A DNA stretch of 64,000 nucleotides from Bacteroidota bacterium (GCA_006218065.1 VBWE01000015.1:124001-188000), one strand, 5' to 3'. Positions 18,545-26,977 are shown, counted from the stretch's first letter. Numbers and translations are program-made. Notes: generated by a model not told the origin, from the letters alone.

Positions 18545-21340
18545 ATGAGCAATCAACCTAAAAAGAAAAAAAGCCTCCTCCGCCGTATCCTGAAGTGGAG
18601 CGGAATCACTTTTGTCCTCCTGCTGATCACGATAATCATCCTGCCGTTCATCTTCAAGGATAAACTGATTGCCATGCTCAAGGAAGAAGTGAATAAGAAC
18701 GTGAACGCCAAAGTGGACTGGGGCGATTTCGATCTTTCGCTTTTCAGTAGTTTCCCGGACTTCCGTTTTACGATCAACAACGTGCGCGTGAGCGGGATCA
18801 ACGAATTTGAAAAAGATACGCTCGCGAATATCCCGCTGCTCAAACTGGACCTCAACCTGATGAGCGTGATCAGTGGCGATCAGTATAAAGTGAACAGCAT
18901 TTATCTCGAGAATGCGCGCCTCAAAGCCCGCGTGCTGAAAGACGGGAAAGCCAACTGGGATATCGCCAGGGAAGACAGCACGGCCGCCAAAACGCCGGAA
19001 TCCGCCGAACCTTCCAAATTCAAACTCGCGCTGAAATCCCTGGAAATCAAAAACGGATATATCGTGTACGACGATGCTTCGCTGGATGTGCTGACGATTC
19101 TCGACGGCATGAACCATACGCTGAGCGGCGATTTCACGCAGGATAATTTCCTGATGGAAACCCAAACCACGATCGAACGCTTCACGCAGGAGTACGGCGG
19201 CATGGCGTACCTGAAAAAAGCGAAGGTCGATCTGAAAGCGAATCTCGACATGGACATGAAGAACTGGAAATTCACGTTCAAGGAAAACGAAGTGACGATA
19301 AACGAACTCGGTCTCGGCATCGACGGTTACTTTGCCATGCCCGGCGATGATTACGATATGGGCATGACCTTCAAAGCGAAGCAAACGGAATTCCGGAATA
19401 TCCTTTCGCTCATGCCGGCCGTATATACCGCCGACTTCAAGGACGTGAAAACGTCGGGCAAACTCACGCTCGACGGTTACCTGAAAGGTATTTACAGCGA
19501 AAAGAAAAACACGATGCCCGGCTACGGCGTGAACCTTCAGATTGCCGACGGGATGTTCCAGTACCCGTCGCTTCCGAAATCGGTTACGGGAATCAATATC
19601 GACCTGAAAGTGGACGCCCCGAGCGGCGATCCGGACAAAATGGTGATCGATGCGAAAAAGTTTGCCATGAATATCGGCGGAAACCCGGTCGCCGGGAACC
19701 TGCACGTGGAATCGCCTGTGAGCGACGCGCTGATCAACGGCGCGGTGAACGGGAAAATAAACCTGGCCACCATTCGCGATATCGTTCCGCTGGAGAAAGG
19801 CGACGAACTGAACGGCATCATTTCCGCCAACGTGAAAATGGCTGGCCGCATGTCCATGATCGATAAAGGCGAGTACGATAAATTCCAGGCTTCGGGCACG
19901 CTCGGCATTGCCGATATGATTTACAAAACGAAGGACATGCCCGAAACGAGCATTAAAGCGATGGACCTGAATTTCTCGCCGAAGTTTGTGGAACTCACGA
20001 AACTCGATTCCAAAATCGGGAAGAGCGATATCCGCGCAGACGGCCGGATCGACAACCTGCTTCAGTATCTTTTCAAGGATCAACTGCTGAAAGGCAATTT
20101 CAATATGAACTCTTCGCTGATGGACCTGAACCAGTTTATGCAGCCCGCCGCTTCGTCGGAAATGTCGGTGATTGAAGTGCCGGGGAATATCGACTTCACG
20201 ATCAAATCGACTATCGGGAAACTGCTTTACGATAACATGACGATGGACAACGTGAGCGGCGGCGTTACGATCCGCGACAAAAAAGTGGACCTGAGCCAAC
20301 TGAAAATGAATACGCTCGGCGGATCGATGACGGTGAACGGATCGTACTCGACAACCAATGCGCTGAAACCTGTAGTGGATTTCGATCTCGATATTACCGA
20401 CTTCGATATTCAGCAGACTTTCAATACGCTGAACACGGTGCAGAAACTGGCGCCGATCGGCAAGCATACCAAAGGCCGGTTCTCCACTTCTGTGAAAATG
20501 ACAACGGATCTCGACGGAAAAATGATGCCGGATTACAATTCGCTCAAGGGTATCGGGAAATTGAGCACGAAAGGAGTAGAAGTGGAAGGTTTCGGTCCGC
20601 TGAAAAAATTAGACGATGCGCTGAAACTGAACAAATTCAAAAAAGTGGCGCTGAACAATATCAGCCCGATCGGTTTTAAAATCGAGAAAGGCCGCGTGAA
20701 CGTCGATCCTTTCGATTTCAAGATCGCGAACAGCACGGCAAAAATGGAAGGCGGGTCAACCGGCATCGACCAGACGATCGATTACAAATGGACCATCGCT
20801 ATTCCGCGTTCGGAATTCGGCGGCGCGGCAAACGCTACGCTGAATTCGCTCACTTCCCAGGCCAGCGCCAAACTGGGCCGCCCGGTTACGCTGAGCGATA
20901 AAGTGGACCTGGCCGTACTCTTCGGTGGAACAGTCACCGATCCGACGGTTAAAACCAGCCTGAAAGAAGCCGCCGCCGATCTGAAAAACGACGTGAAAGA
21001 AACGGTGAAGGAAATCGTGAATGAAAAGATCGACGATGCCAAGGAAAAAGCACGCGCCGAAGCAGATAAAATCCTGAAAGACGCGCAGGTGCAAGCCGAC
21101 AAGATCAAAGCCGATGCTGCAGTCGCCGCCAAAAAATTCAAGGACGAAGGTTATAAGAAAGCCGATGATATCGAAAAATCCGCAAAAAATCCGCTTGAAA
21201 AAGTAGCCAAGAAAAAACTGGCCGAGGAAACGCGCAAGCAGGCGGATATCGGGGCAAAAAAGATTACGGATGAAGCCGATCAGAAAGCCAATGCGATCAT
21301 GGCCAAGGCGCGCCAGGAAGCGGATGCCAAACTAAAATAG
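18545..21340 (+). CDS. AsmA-family protein with coiled-coil tail
   Basis: A 931-residue protein with a basic N-terminus (NQPKKKKSLLRR) and one membrane anchor (about 17-40), followed by an AsmA-like repeating beta region starting LIAMLKEEVNKNVNAKVDWGDFDLSLFSSFPDFRF. AsmA/TamB-like proteins form long grooves that shuttle phospholipid between membranes. The last ~130 residues (from ~795) are Ala/Lys/Glu-rich and strongly predicted coiled coil, an extension not typical of AsmA. ATG 18545 is preferred over the TTG at 18521. It ends 22 bp before the next gene. Confidence 0.87.
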   Translation: MSNQPKKKKSLLRRILKWSGITFVLLLITIIILPFIFKDKLIAMLKEEVNKNVNAKVDWGDFDLSLFSSFPDFRFTINNVRVSGINEFEKDTLANIPLLKLDLNLMSVISGDQYKVNSIYLENARLKARVLKDGKANWDIAREDSTAAKTPESAEPSKFKLALKSLEIKNGYIVYDDASLDVLTILDGMNHTLSGDFTQDNFLMETQTTIERFTQEYGGMAYLKKAKVDLKANLDMDMKNWKFTFKENEVTINELGLGIDGYFAMPGDDYDMGMTFKAKQTEFRNILSLMPAVYTADFKDVKTSGKLTLDGYLKGIYSEKKNTMPGYGVNLQIADGMFQYPSLPKSVTGINIDLKVDAPSGDPDKMVIDAKKFAMNIGGNPVAGNLHVESPVSDALINGAVNGKINLATIRDIVPLEKGDELNGIISANVKMAGRMSMIDKGEYDKFQASGTLGIADMIYKTKDMPETSIKAMDLNFSPKFVELTKLDSKIGKSDIRADGRIDNLLQYLFKDQLLKGNFNMNSSLMDLNQFMQPAASSEMSVIEVPGNIDFTIKSTIGKLLYDNMTMDNVSGGVTIRDKKVDLSQLKMNTLGGSMTVNGSYSTTNALKPVVDFDLDITDFDIQQTFNTLNTVQKLAPIGKHTKGRFSTSVKMTTDLDGKMMPDYNSLKGIGKLSTKGVEVEGFGPLKKLDDALKLNKFKKVALNNISPIGFKIEKGRVNVDPFDFKIANSTAKMEGGSTGIDQTIDYKWTIAIPRSEFGGAANATLNSLTSQASAKLGRPVTLSDKVDLAVLFGGTVTDPTVKTSLKEAAADLKNDVKETVKEIVNEKIDDAKEKARAEADKILKDAQVQADKIKADAAVAAKKFKDEGYKKADDIEKSAKNPLEKVAKKKLAEETRKQADIGAKKITDEADQKANAIMAKARQEADAKLK

Positions 21341-21362
21341 CCGCTAAAACCGTTATTGGAAA

Positions 21363-22346
21363 ATGAAATCAGTGCTTTGGCTGACATTAAGTGTGTGCGC
21401 TGTCTTGCCTCTGCAGGCACAACTCGTTCGCGGAGAGCGGCCGCAAAAAGGCATCTTTCAATTGAACGGAAAGGTGAAGTCCGTAAAAGAAACCGGGTAT
21501 ATCATCGAAATAAAAAATGGTGATACGACAGAGCGAAAAGGAAGGCAAAGTCTTGCGGATTGTGATTTTCTTGTAAAATTTAACGCAGAGACTCAGAAAA
21601 CCGAACACCTGTTTTATGTGCCGAGCGGGAAGGTTAAAGATCACTATAAATTCAAATACGATGCTGCCGGGAATATGGTAAACGAATTTGTTACCAAACG
21701 TTTCTGGAAATGGAAAAATACAACCTGCGATTCCGGAACGTATTACAGGAGCGTGAATTATTTTTACGACGCAGCCGGAAAACTGCAAAAATCGGAAGCG
21801 CAAACCAGCGACACGATAACCGATAAGCCCAAACATTTTTATACGGAAATCTATACCTATGATTCAGCCGGCAGAAAAACCGGTCTGAAATCTTCAACAG
21901 AAGAAAGGGTTATCAATCGAAGCGAGTATAAATATGATAAGGCAGGTAACCTCGCCGAAGAAAAAAAGTACCAGTTTGATAGTTCATTAACTGATGTCAA
22001 TACGTATAGTTATGACAAAGACCAGAATTGTACTGAAGTAAAAGAAGCCATGCATAACGGCTTCTTAAGAAGCAGGGGAATATTTAAGTACTCAGGCACT
22101 AAATATGCTACGGAAGAATCCTGGTATTATAATGAAGAGCCGCTGGATTGCAGGAACGTATATAAACGCGATGAGCATAACAATATAGTCGAAACGCGAC
22201 ATTACGAGTCTGAGGACACCTTGCATAGCATTACAGTAAACAGGTATGAGTATGACAAATACGGTAACTGGACAAAGAATACCATTTTAATAAACGGTAA
22301 ACCGAAGTTTGTTTTGTACCGTACGATCGAGTATTATTTCGAATAG
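21363..22346 (+). CDS. Exported YD-repeat (RHS-like) protein
   Basis: A 327-residue protein with a signal peptide (MKSVLWLTLSVCAVLPLQAQ) and a series of YD-type repeats: YDAAGNMVNEF, YDAAGKLQKSE, YDSAGRKTGLKS, YDKAGNLAEEKKY, ending YDKYGNWTKN. Such repeats form extended beta-strand shells in RHS toxins. Here there is no toxin domain, no self-cleaving DPxGL core and no T9SS tail, so it is more likely a periplasmic or surface repeat protein. Composition becomes somewhat more AT-rich in the second half. Function unknown. Confidence 0.78.
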   Translation: MKSVLWLTLSVCAVLPLQAQLVRGERPQKGIFQLNGKVKSVKETGYIIEIKNGDTTERKGRQSLADCDFLVKFNAETQKTEHLFYVPSGKVKDHYKFKYDAAGNMVNEFVTKRFWKWKNTTCDSGTYYRSVNYFYDAAGKLQKSEAQTSDTITDKPKHFYTEIYTYDSAGRKTGLKSSTEERVINRSEYKYDKAGNLAEEKKYQFDSSLTDVNTYSYDKDQNCTEVKEAMHNGFLRSRGIFKYSGTKYATEESWYYNEEPLDCRNVYKRDEHNNIVETRHYESEDTLHSITVNRYEYDKYGNWTKNTILINGKPKFVLYRTIEYYFE

Positions 22347-22498
22347 CTAAGATTTGATCGGACAATTAGCGTTAAATTGAGCTGTTGAATCTCATTAACC
22401 TAAGAACCGGCCAGGTTGACTGTAAAACCAATTAACCGGGAATTTGTAATTTTTTGGTACGATTCTCGTTATACCTCTGATACGTACGGTTGAAAGAA

Positions 22499-24538
22499 AT
22501 GAAGAAAATCATCCTCTCCCTGCTCCTTGCTTTTGCCGGCAGCCTGTCCTGTTTTGCGCAGGACGATAAAGCCGCGCTTTGCCAGGAAATCAGTAATGGC
22601 GACGTCGTGAAGAAATACGAGAAAGCCATCGACAAAAAGAAAACCGAGTTCAAGGACAGGCTGAAACTCCTGGCCGAAGTGCTTGAAGCCGAACCGGATT
22701 TTGCGGAAGCCAACCTGGAATACGGAAAACTGCTGATGACCGTAGGCCGGCAGGACGGCGATAAATTCAATTACGGTCCTGCGCTGAAATACCTGAAAAA
22801 AGCCGTGGAAGTTTGTCCCCAGCTTGGCGCGGAACCGCTTTACTGGATCGGGAGCAAGTACTACGTGGATGAAAAATACGACGAGGCGGTGACGTATCTC
22901 GATAAGTACGTGAAGTATGAAACCGACGACAGCAAAAAACTCGGTAAAGATTATGAGTTCAACTCCGGCCAGTCCGTCGAGATGATCAAATGGTCGAAGT
23001 TCTACATCAACATCAAAAAAAATCAGAAACCTTTCCAGCCCGTGCCGGTGGAAAATATCTGCACACAGCACGACGAATACCTCGCTATTATTACGCCTGA
23101 CAATACGCAGTGCTGGTACATCCGCACGCAGCCGTACAATAAAATGGACAGCCCGTTCCAGAGCGATAAAATGATCGAAGTGTTTACCATGAGCGAGCGC
23201 CAGCCCAACGGCCAGTTCAATAAAGGCACGATGCTCGACGAACCGTTCAACCGCAATCCGAACGAAGGCGGTCCGACATTGTCGATCGACAACCGGCACC
23301 TGGTTTTTACCATTACGAAGCCGTCAAAGGAAGGTCAGAACACGGATTTATATACCACCGATTTTGTAGATGGCGGTTGGACAGCGATCCGTCCGCTCGG
23401 TGATAAAGTGAACGACCCGGTGTACTGGGATTCGCAGCCGAGCATGTCGTCGGATGGGAAAACATTGTATTTCGTGAGCGATCGCCCGGGCGGACTCGGC
23501 GGTACGGATATTTACGTGACCAAAAAACAGGCTGACGGCAGTTGGGGAACTCCGGTGAACGCCGGCGAACCGATCAACACTACCGGGAACGAACGCTCGC
23601 CGTTTATACATTCCGACAGTGAAACGCTGTACCTCAGCAGTGACGGGCATCCGGGCGTTGGCGGACTGGATATTTTTTACGCGCGGAAAGACGACAAAGG
23701 AAAATGGAAAGAGCCGGTGAACATCGGTATTCCCATCAATACGGAAGAAGACGATCTCGGTTTTTTTGTGAGCACGGACGGCAACCTCGGTTATTTTTCT
23801 TCGCGTTCGCCGAATATTCCCGGCGGGAAAGGCGGTCATGACCTGTATTCGTTCAAGCTTTACAAAGAAGCGCAGCCCGACGCGGTAGTTATCGTGAAAG
23901 GTGAAGTCAAACAGCCCGACGGAAATAATTTCTCCGGCAAAATCGACGTAGAAATCAAAAGCGCGCAAACGGGCAAGAAGATCGACGTAGTTGTGGACAC
24001 CACGAGCGGACATTATGCAACCGCCATCAAAGTATCGAAGAAAGAAGACTACGTAGTTACGCTGAAAAAAGAAGGCGTTGCGTTCAGCTCACAGCTTATC
24101 GAAGCGGCGAAAGTGGAAGAGGCCGTGAAAAAACCGGACGCGCCACCCGTAAAGCTCGAAGCGCTCGAAGTAAAAGAAGTCAAGCTGGGCGAGCAGTACA
24201 CGCTCAACAATATTTACTTCGGTTCGAATTCCGCTTCGCTCGAAGCGCGTTCGAAATCCGTGCTCAAGGAATTTGCCGTGTACCTGAAAGAGAACGCAAA
24301 TATCCGCATCGAAATTCACGGGCATACCGACGATGTGGGCGACAGGGGCGCCAACCTTTCGCTTTCCAAAGAACGCGCGCTGGTTGTCCTCGAAGCGCTC
24401 ACGGAAGAATTCGGCGTTCCGAAAAACCAGATTACGAGTTTCATCGGCCACGGTCCCGACCAGCCGCTCGATACCGCGAAAACAGACGCCGCCCGCGCGA
24501 AAAACCGTCGCACGGAGTTTTGGATAGTGGGGAAGTAA
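22499..24538 (+). CDS. PorE-like TPR / PD40 / CRD / OmpA outer-membrane protein
   Basis: A 679-residue exported protein (signal peptide ending SLSCFAQ; ATG 22499 chosen over TTG 22490). Order of parts: TPR-like helices (about 45-170, with EPDFAEANLEYGKLL), a WD40/PD40 propeller (about 200-450, with DGKTLYFVSDRPGGLGGTDIY and SPFIHSDSETLYLSSDG), a carboxypeptidase-regulatory-like sandwich (about 460-520), and an OmpA-like peptidoglycan-binding domain (about 560-679, NIYFGSNSASLE and HGHTDDVGDRGANLSLSKER). This is the layout described for PorE, a T9SS component anchored to peptidoglycan. Bacteroidota often carry several such proteins, so the PorE role is a hypothesis. Confidence 0.88.
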   Translation: MKKIILSLLLAFAGSLSCFAQDDKAALCQEISNGDVVKKYEKAIDKKKTEFKDRLKLLAEVLEAEPDFAEANLEYGKLLMTVGRQDGDKFNYGPALKYLKKAVEVCPQLGAEPLYWIGSKYYVDEKYDEAVTYLDKYVKYETDDSKKLGKDYEFNSGQSVEMIKWSKFYINIKKNQKPFQPVPVENICTQHDEYLAIITPDNTQCWYIRTQPYNKMDSPFQSDKMIEVFTMSERQPNGQFNKGTMLDEPFNRNPNEGGPTLSIDNRHLVFTITKPSKEGQNTDLYTTDFVDGGWTAIRPLGDKVNDPVYWDSQPSMSSDGKTLYFVSDRPGGLGGTDIYVTKKQADGSWGTPVNAGEPINTTGNERSPFIHSDSETLYLSSDGHPGVGGLDIFYARKDDKGKWKEPVNIGIPINTEEDDLGFFVSTDGNLGYFSSRSPNIPGGKGGHDLYSFKLYKEAQPDAVVIVKGEVKQPDGNNFSGKIDVEIKSAQTGKKIDVVVDTTSGHYATAIKVSKKEDYVVTLKKEGVAFSSQLIEAAKVEEAVKKPDAPPVKLEALEVKEVKLGEQYTLNNIYFGSNSASLEARSKSVLKEFAVYLKENANIRIEIHGHTDDVGDRGANLSLSKERALVVLEALTEEFGVPKNQITSFIGHGPDQPLDTAKTDAARAKNRRTEFWIVGK

Positions 24539-24609
24539 GGGATTTATTCCTGTTGAATTCGTTGAAGCGATTGATCATACCAATGATGCTCATGTTCTGC
24601 GGGCGCTTC

Positions 24610-24771
24610 ATGGTTTCGCAGGATATCTCCGTGCATGATATTGAACTTACCCCGGAACAAAAAGCAATTCTTGACGAGGAAGAACGTTTGCAGAAATCAG
24701 GCAGTGGAAAAACCTATTCGCTGAATGAAGTAAAATCGTTTGCCCGCAGTTCAAGAAAAAAACAAGCCTGA
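24610..24771 (+). CDS. Putative antitoxin of a RelE/ParE module
   Basis: A ~53-residue protein from ATG 24610 (MVSQDISVHDIELTPEQKAILDEE); upstream in-frame ATGs at 24583-24592 would add hydrophobic residues atypical for an antitoxin. It is acidic at the N-terminus and basic at the end (SFARSSRKKQA), with the pattern Y-S-LNEVKSFAR seen in small antitoxins paired with RelE-type toxins. The toxin start lies 5 bp after the stop. Assignment rests on size, charge pattern and position. Confidence 0.65.
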   Translation: MVSQDISVHDIELTPEQKAILDEEERLQKSGSGKTYSLNEVKSFARSSRKKQA

Positions 24772-24776
24772 GTTTT

Positions 24777-25049
24777 ATGCATATCAGATTCAGTGCACGT
24801 GCGCGAATCCAGGTTCGTGAAGCTTATGTGTGGTATGAATCGAAGCAGTCTGGTTTGTGTGAACGATTCCTGTCTACTTTAGACAGTACTGTTTCGCTCA
24901 TCGTCCAATTTCCATCGGCACTCCCGTTTCGTTACAAACGTCAGCGCGGCGCCTGGCTGCAGAAATTTCTTTTTGTAATTTTCTACCGGCAAACGAAATC
25001 AGGAATTCATGTTTTTGCTGTGCTTCATTGCAAGAGGAATGTGGGCTGA
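24777..25049 (+). CDS. RelE/ParE-family toxin
   Basis: A 90-residue basic protein with the RelE/ParE fold signature: an N-terminal beta-strand (MHIRFSARARIQVREAYVWYESKQSGL), the helix ERFLSTLDSTVSLIVQFPSALP, and a C-terminal strand set (KFLFVIFYRQTKSGIHVFAVLHCKRN). RelE members cut mRNA on the ribosome; ParE members inhibit gyrase; sequence alone does not separate them here. It directly follows a small putative antitoxin, forming a type II module. Length and C-terminal basic residues look intact. Confidence 0.85.
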   Translation: MHIRFSARARIQVREAYVWYESKQSGLCERFLSTLDSTVSLIVQFPSALPFRYKRQRGAWLQKFLFVIFYRQTKSGIHVFAVLHCKRNVG

Positions 25050-25091
25050 GTGAAAAAACCATTGCATTCATAGAAAAGACCGACTTCAGTT

Positions 25092-25286
25092 ATGCTTGAT
25101 CTGGATGATATCAATGATTTCCTGCCTGATTCTGAATATGGTCAGGACAGTTCTGAAAGCGTCGATTCAAAAAAATCAAAGAAGAAAAAAAAGCGTGTCT
25201 CGTTTCTTGATGCGCGACCGTGGATTATTCTTTCATTGGCTATTACCGGAATTATTATTGTCTCCGTTTTGATCATAACAGGATAA
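25092..25286 (+). CDS. Small tail-anchored membrane protein
   Basis: A 64-residue protein: acidic N-terminus (LDLDDINDFLPDSEYGQDSSES), a run of lysines (KKSKKKKKR) and one C-terminal hydrophobic segment (WIILSLAITGIIIVSVLIITG). This looks like a tail-anchored single-span protein. No family recognised. It is 42 bp downstream of the toxin gene on the same strand and may be co-transcribed with it. Confidence 0.5.
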   Translation: MLDLDDINDFLPDSEYGQDSSESVDSKKSKKKKKRVSFLDARPWIILSLAITGIIIVSVLIITG

Positions 25287-25304
25287 ATTCCTTCGAAATT
25301 CAGT

Positions 25305-25322
25305 TCCCGATAGCTATCGGGA
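25305..25322. repeat. Perfect 18-bp palindrome
   Basis: TCCCGATAGCTATCGGGA is a perfect palindrome lying 18 bp after the small membrane-protein gene. It resembles dispersed intergenic palindromes seen in Bacteroidota genomes. It lacks a T-tract, so it is not an obvious terminator. Confidence 0.6.
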
Positions 25323-25377
25323 CGAAATTTGACATTCGTTATTCAATCTCCGGAAAGTCCCCGCAACTAAAAAAACA

Positions 25378-25412
25378 ACAGCCCCGGATCCTTGTCGGAT
25401 TTCCGGGGCTGT
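25378..25412 (-). terminator. Intrinsic terminator for a minus-strand transcript
   Basis: Arms ACAGCCCCGGA (25378-25388) and TCCGGGGCTGT (25402-25412) form an 11-bp perfect stem. On the minus strand the stem is followed by a T-rich run (the A-rich stretch at 25369-25377 on plus), so it would stop transcription coming from the right. It implies a minus-strand transcript across 25413-25960. Confidence 0.55.
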
Positions 25413-25737
25413 GTACCGCATCAACCATGGCCTGGTGTGCTGCTCTGGGGTTTAAGCAGAGGTTGTACACCTAAAACCTTTTTTCGGCGGCATAAGGAGG
25501 CAGGAAGCCGCCTCTTTCAACAGTCGCTGCAACTGTTTTCAGGGATTCGATCAGCCGGACACGTACACCACTTGAAGGAAAAACCGGCTGAAAGGGTTGA
25601 TGAGGTAATTCGTGGCAGGCTTTGTACCAGCCGTCTTGAGGTTGGCCGATACAAAGCAACTGCACTAAGCGTAGGCGTGTGATGCGAAGGGAAATACGGC
25701 ACGCGCACCGCCGGCCTTACGGGGCCGTCCCCTTCGC
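25411..25737 (+). ncRNA. Possible structured RNA: five consecutive strong stem-loops
   Basis: Stems in order: GTGTAC 25411-25416 with GTACAC 25465-25470 (inner AACC/GGTT and CTCTG/CAGAG); GGCGGC 25486-25491 with GCCGCC 25507-25512; TCAGCCGG 25551-25558 with CCGGCTGA 25584-25591; GCTTTGTA 25619-25626 with TACAAAGC 25650-25657 (inner CCAGCC 25627-25632 with GGTTGG 25640-25645); GCGAAGGG 25684-25691 with CCCTTCGC 25730-25737 (inner ACGGC/GCCGT). The fourth stem includes a G-U pair only if read on plus, a weak hint for strand, whereas the nearby terminator points to minus. I could not match it to tmRNA, RNase P or SRP RNA. Confidence 0.4.
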
Positions 25738-25864
25738 CTTCACATTCTGCCCGGTTAATTTTCTTATTCTTCTTCGTCTCCTGATCCGCCGAGGGTAAAA
25801 TGATCTGGCCATTATGGATCGTAACTGGCACAATTGCTAAGCATCCTTCGTCTTTTCGTAACAT
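25517..25864 (-). CDS. Uncertain small hypothetical protein, divergent from the S24 repressor
   Basis: A possible 115-residue protein beginning MLRKDEGCLAIVPVTIHNG. Support: a purine-rich stretch AGGAAAAAG just before the ATG, a candidate minus-strand -7 box at 25966-25973 and a minus-strand terminator at 25378-25412. Against: the second half covers the stem-loop block, the C-terminus (CTCPADRIPENSCSDC) does not look like a folded domain, and no family is recognised. The first ~40 codons may be a gene remnant running into a structured element. Confidence 0.3.
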   Translation of the reverse strand: MLRKDEGCLAIVPVTIHNGQIILPSADQETKKNKKINRAECEGEGDGPVRPAVRVPYFPSHHTPTLSAVALYRPTSRRLVQSLPRITSSTLSAGFSFKWCTCPADRIPENSCSDC

Positions 25865-25965
25865 CGCTTCTTTTTCCTATAAACTGTAACTATATTTCCC
25901 TCGTAAATAATTCCGACTTCAGACTAATTTCTATCGTTAAAGCTATACCGGGACTATTAACAAGA

Positions 25966-25973
25966 CAAAAATA
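25966..25973 (-). promoter_or_regulatory. Candidate minus-strand -7 box
   Basis: The minus strand reads TATTTTTG here, an exact TAnnTTTG match, about 100 bp before the minus-strand ATG at 25864. It is back to back with the repressor promoter, so both could be controlled from one operator. Confidence 0.35.
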
Positions 25974-25995
25974 TAGTTTTAATTAATACAAGTCA

Positions 25996-26028
25996 AGTAA
26001 AATTATTATATTTGCCTATAAATTTACT
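25996..26028 (+). promoter_or_regulatory. Promoter and probable autoregulatory operator of the S24 repressor gene
   Basis: The -7 box TATATTTG (26007-26014) lies between two arms of an inverted repeat: AGTAAAATT (25996-26004) and AAATTTACT (26020-26028), 8 of 9 positions complementary. A palindrome straddling its own promoter is the usual layout for a dimeric XRE/LexA-type autorepressor. ATG follows at 26032. Confidence 0.5.
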
Positions 26029-26031
26029 CAA

Positions 26032-26802
26032 ATGACACTCAATCAGCGCATTAAATTATTAAGAAAAACGCTGGGGCTTTCGCAGACCGAATTTGCCACA
26101 GCAATTGGAATTACGCAAACCTCGCTTTCGCAGATAGAGAGCGGGAAGAACGGGATCTCGTACGACGTTTTTCATGCTATCGTGAGCCAATATAAAATAG
26201 CCCCGTTCTGGCTCATGAACGGCGATGGCAGCATGTTTCCCAAACCGGGAGAGCAGGGAACAGGCAGCGCCCTTCCTTTAGTAGTGACGGTTGCCGACGA
26301 CGGCGAGGAGAATATCGTACTCGTTGATCAGAAAGCTGCCGCAGGGTATCTCGAAGGCATGCACGACCGCGAATATGTGCAGCGCCTTCCCGCATTCCGC
26401 CTGCCCGGCTTCCGCGGAAAAACATACCGCGCATTCGAAGTCAGCGGCGACAGTATGCTGCCGACCATCTGGCCGAACGATCTGCTCGTGTGCAGTTACG
26501 TGGAATCGTTTTCGCATATCCGCGAAAGTTATGTGCACGTAATAGTAATGAATGACGGAAGCATCGTTGCGAAACGCGTTTTTCATGGTGACAATAAAGA
26601 ACAGCAACTCCTGCTGAAATCGGACAACCCGGCGTATCCGCCTTACCCGGTGCAGAAAGAAGAAGTGGCACAGGTCTGGAGCGTGAAGGCCCGCATCACC
26701 GGCCAGTTGCCCGCTCCCGACGGCGCCGAACAACGCCTGCACGATATTGAAAAACGCGTGATACAGATTGAGCATACGATTTCGGGAAAAGGAGGGAAGT
26801 AG
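26032..26802 (+). CDS. XRE-family repressor with S24 (LexA/CI-type) peptidase domain
   Basis: A 256-residue regulator. Residues 5-60 are a helix-turn-helix (LRKTLGLSQTEFATAIGITQTSLSQIESGKNG). The C-terminal S24 domain has the catalytic serine S141 in EVSGDSMLPT and lysine K181 in IVAKRVF. An Ala-Gly pair at A104-G105 (KAAAGYLEG) is a plausible self-cleavage site, as in LexA and phage CI. A ~40-residue coiled coil closes the protein. It probably represses its own promoter and perhaps the divergent transcript, with release during DNA damage or stress. No SOS or prophage genes are adjacent. Confidence 0.9.
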   Translation: MTLNQRIKLLRKTLGLSQTEFATAIGITQTSLSQIESGKNGISYDVFHAIVSQYKIAPFWLMNGDGSMFPKPGEQGTGSALPLVVTVADDGEENIVLVDQKAAAGYLEGMHDREYVQRLPAFRLPGFRGKTYRAFEVSGDSMLPTIWPNDLLVCSYVESFSHIRESYVHVIVMNDGSIVAKRVFHGDNKEQQLLLKSDNPAYPPYPVQKEEVAQVWSVKARITGQLPAPDGAEQRLHDIEKRVIQIEHTISGKGGK

Positions 26803-26880
26803 TCATTTCTCGACTACCGCTCGAAATGACAAGATCGGATTCCGTAGTCGTCGCTATCCGTAGTCGCCGACTACGGATAG
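26802..26880. repeat. Two adjacent palindromic repeats after the repressor gene
   Basis: The first hairpin pairs GTCATTTC (26802-26809) with GAAATGAC (26823-26830) and begins on the last base of the repressor stop codon. The second is a perfect 13-bp inverted repeat, CTATCCGTAGTCG (26854-26866) and CGACTACGGATAG (26868-26880), with a 1-base loop. Neither is followed by a T-tract. The first resembles a dispersed GTCATTTCGA-type hairpin known from many bacterial genomes. Confidence 0.65.
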
Positions 26881-26977
26881 CACCTACTACAGTAACGAAA
26901 ACTTAAGGATAACAGAGTAAATGATTTTTAGCTAAGAGAAAAATGCAATTGTGTTTAACCCTTAAATTTTATTTTTT

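Noticed and set aside
18515-20467. A 650-codon open frame on the minus strand opposite the AsmA-like gene
   Set aside because: It has His/Arg/Phe-rich composition typical of an antisense shadow of an Ala/Lys/Asp-rich gene, no domain, and the plus-strand protein is clearly real.
25351-25368. GGAAAGTCC as an RNase P P4 helix half
   Set aside because: The downstream conserved regions of RNase P RNA are absent and a terminator follows within 30 bp.
25541-25555. GGATTCGATC as a tmRNA-like 5' end
   Set aside because: No tag reading frame or 3' CCA-adjacent half follows; the similarity is to a handful of bases.
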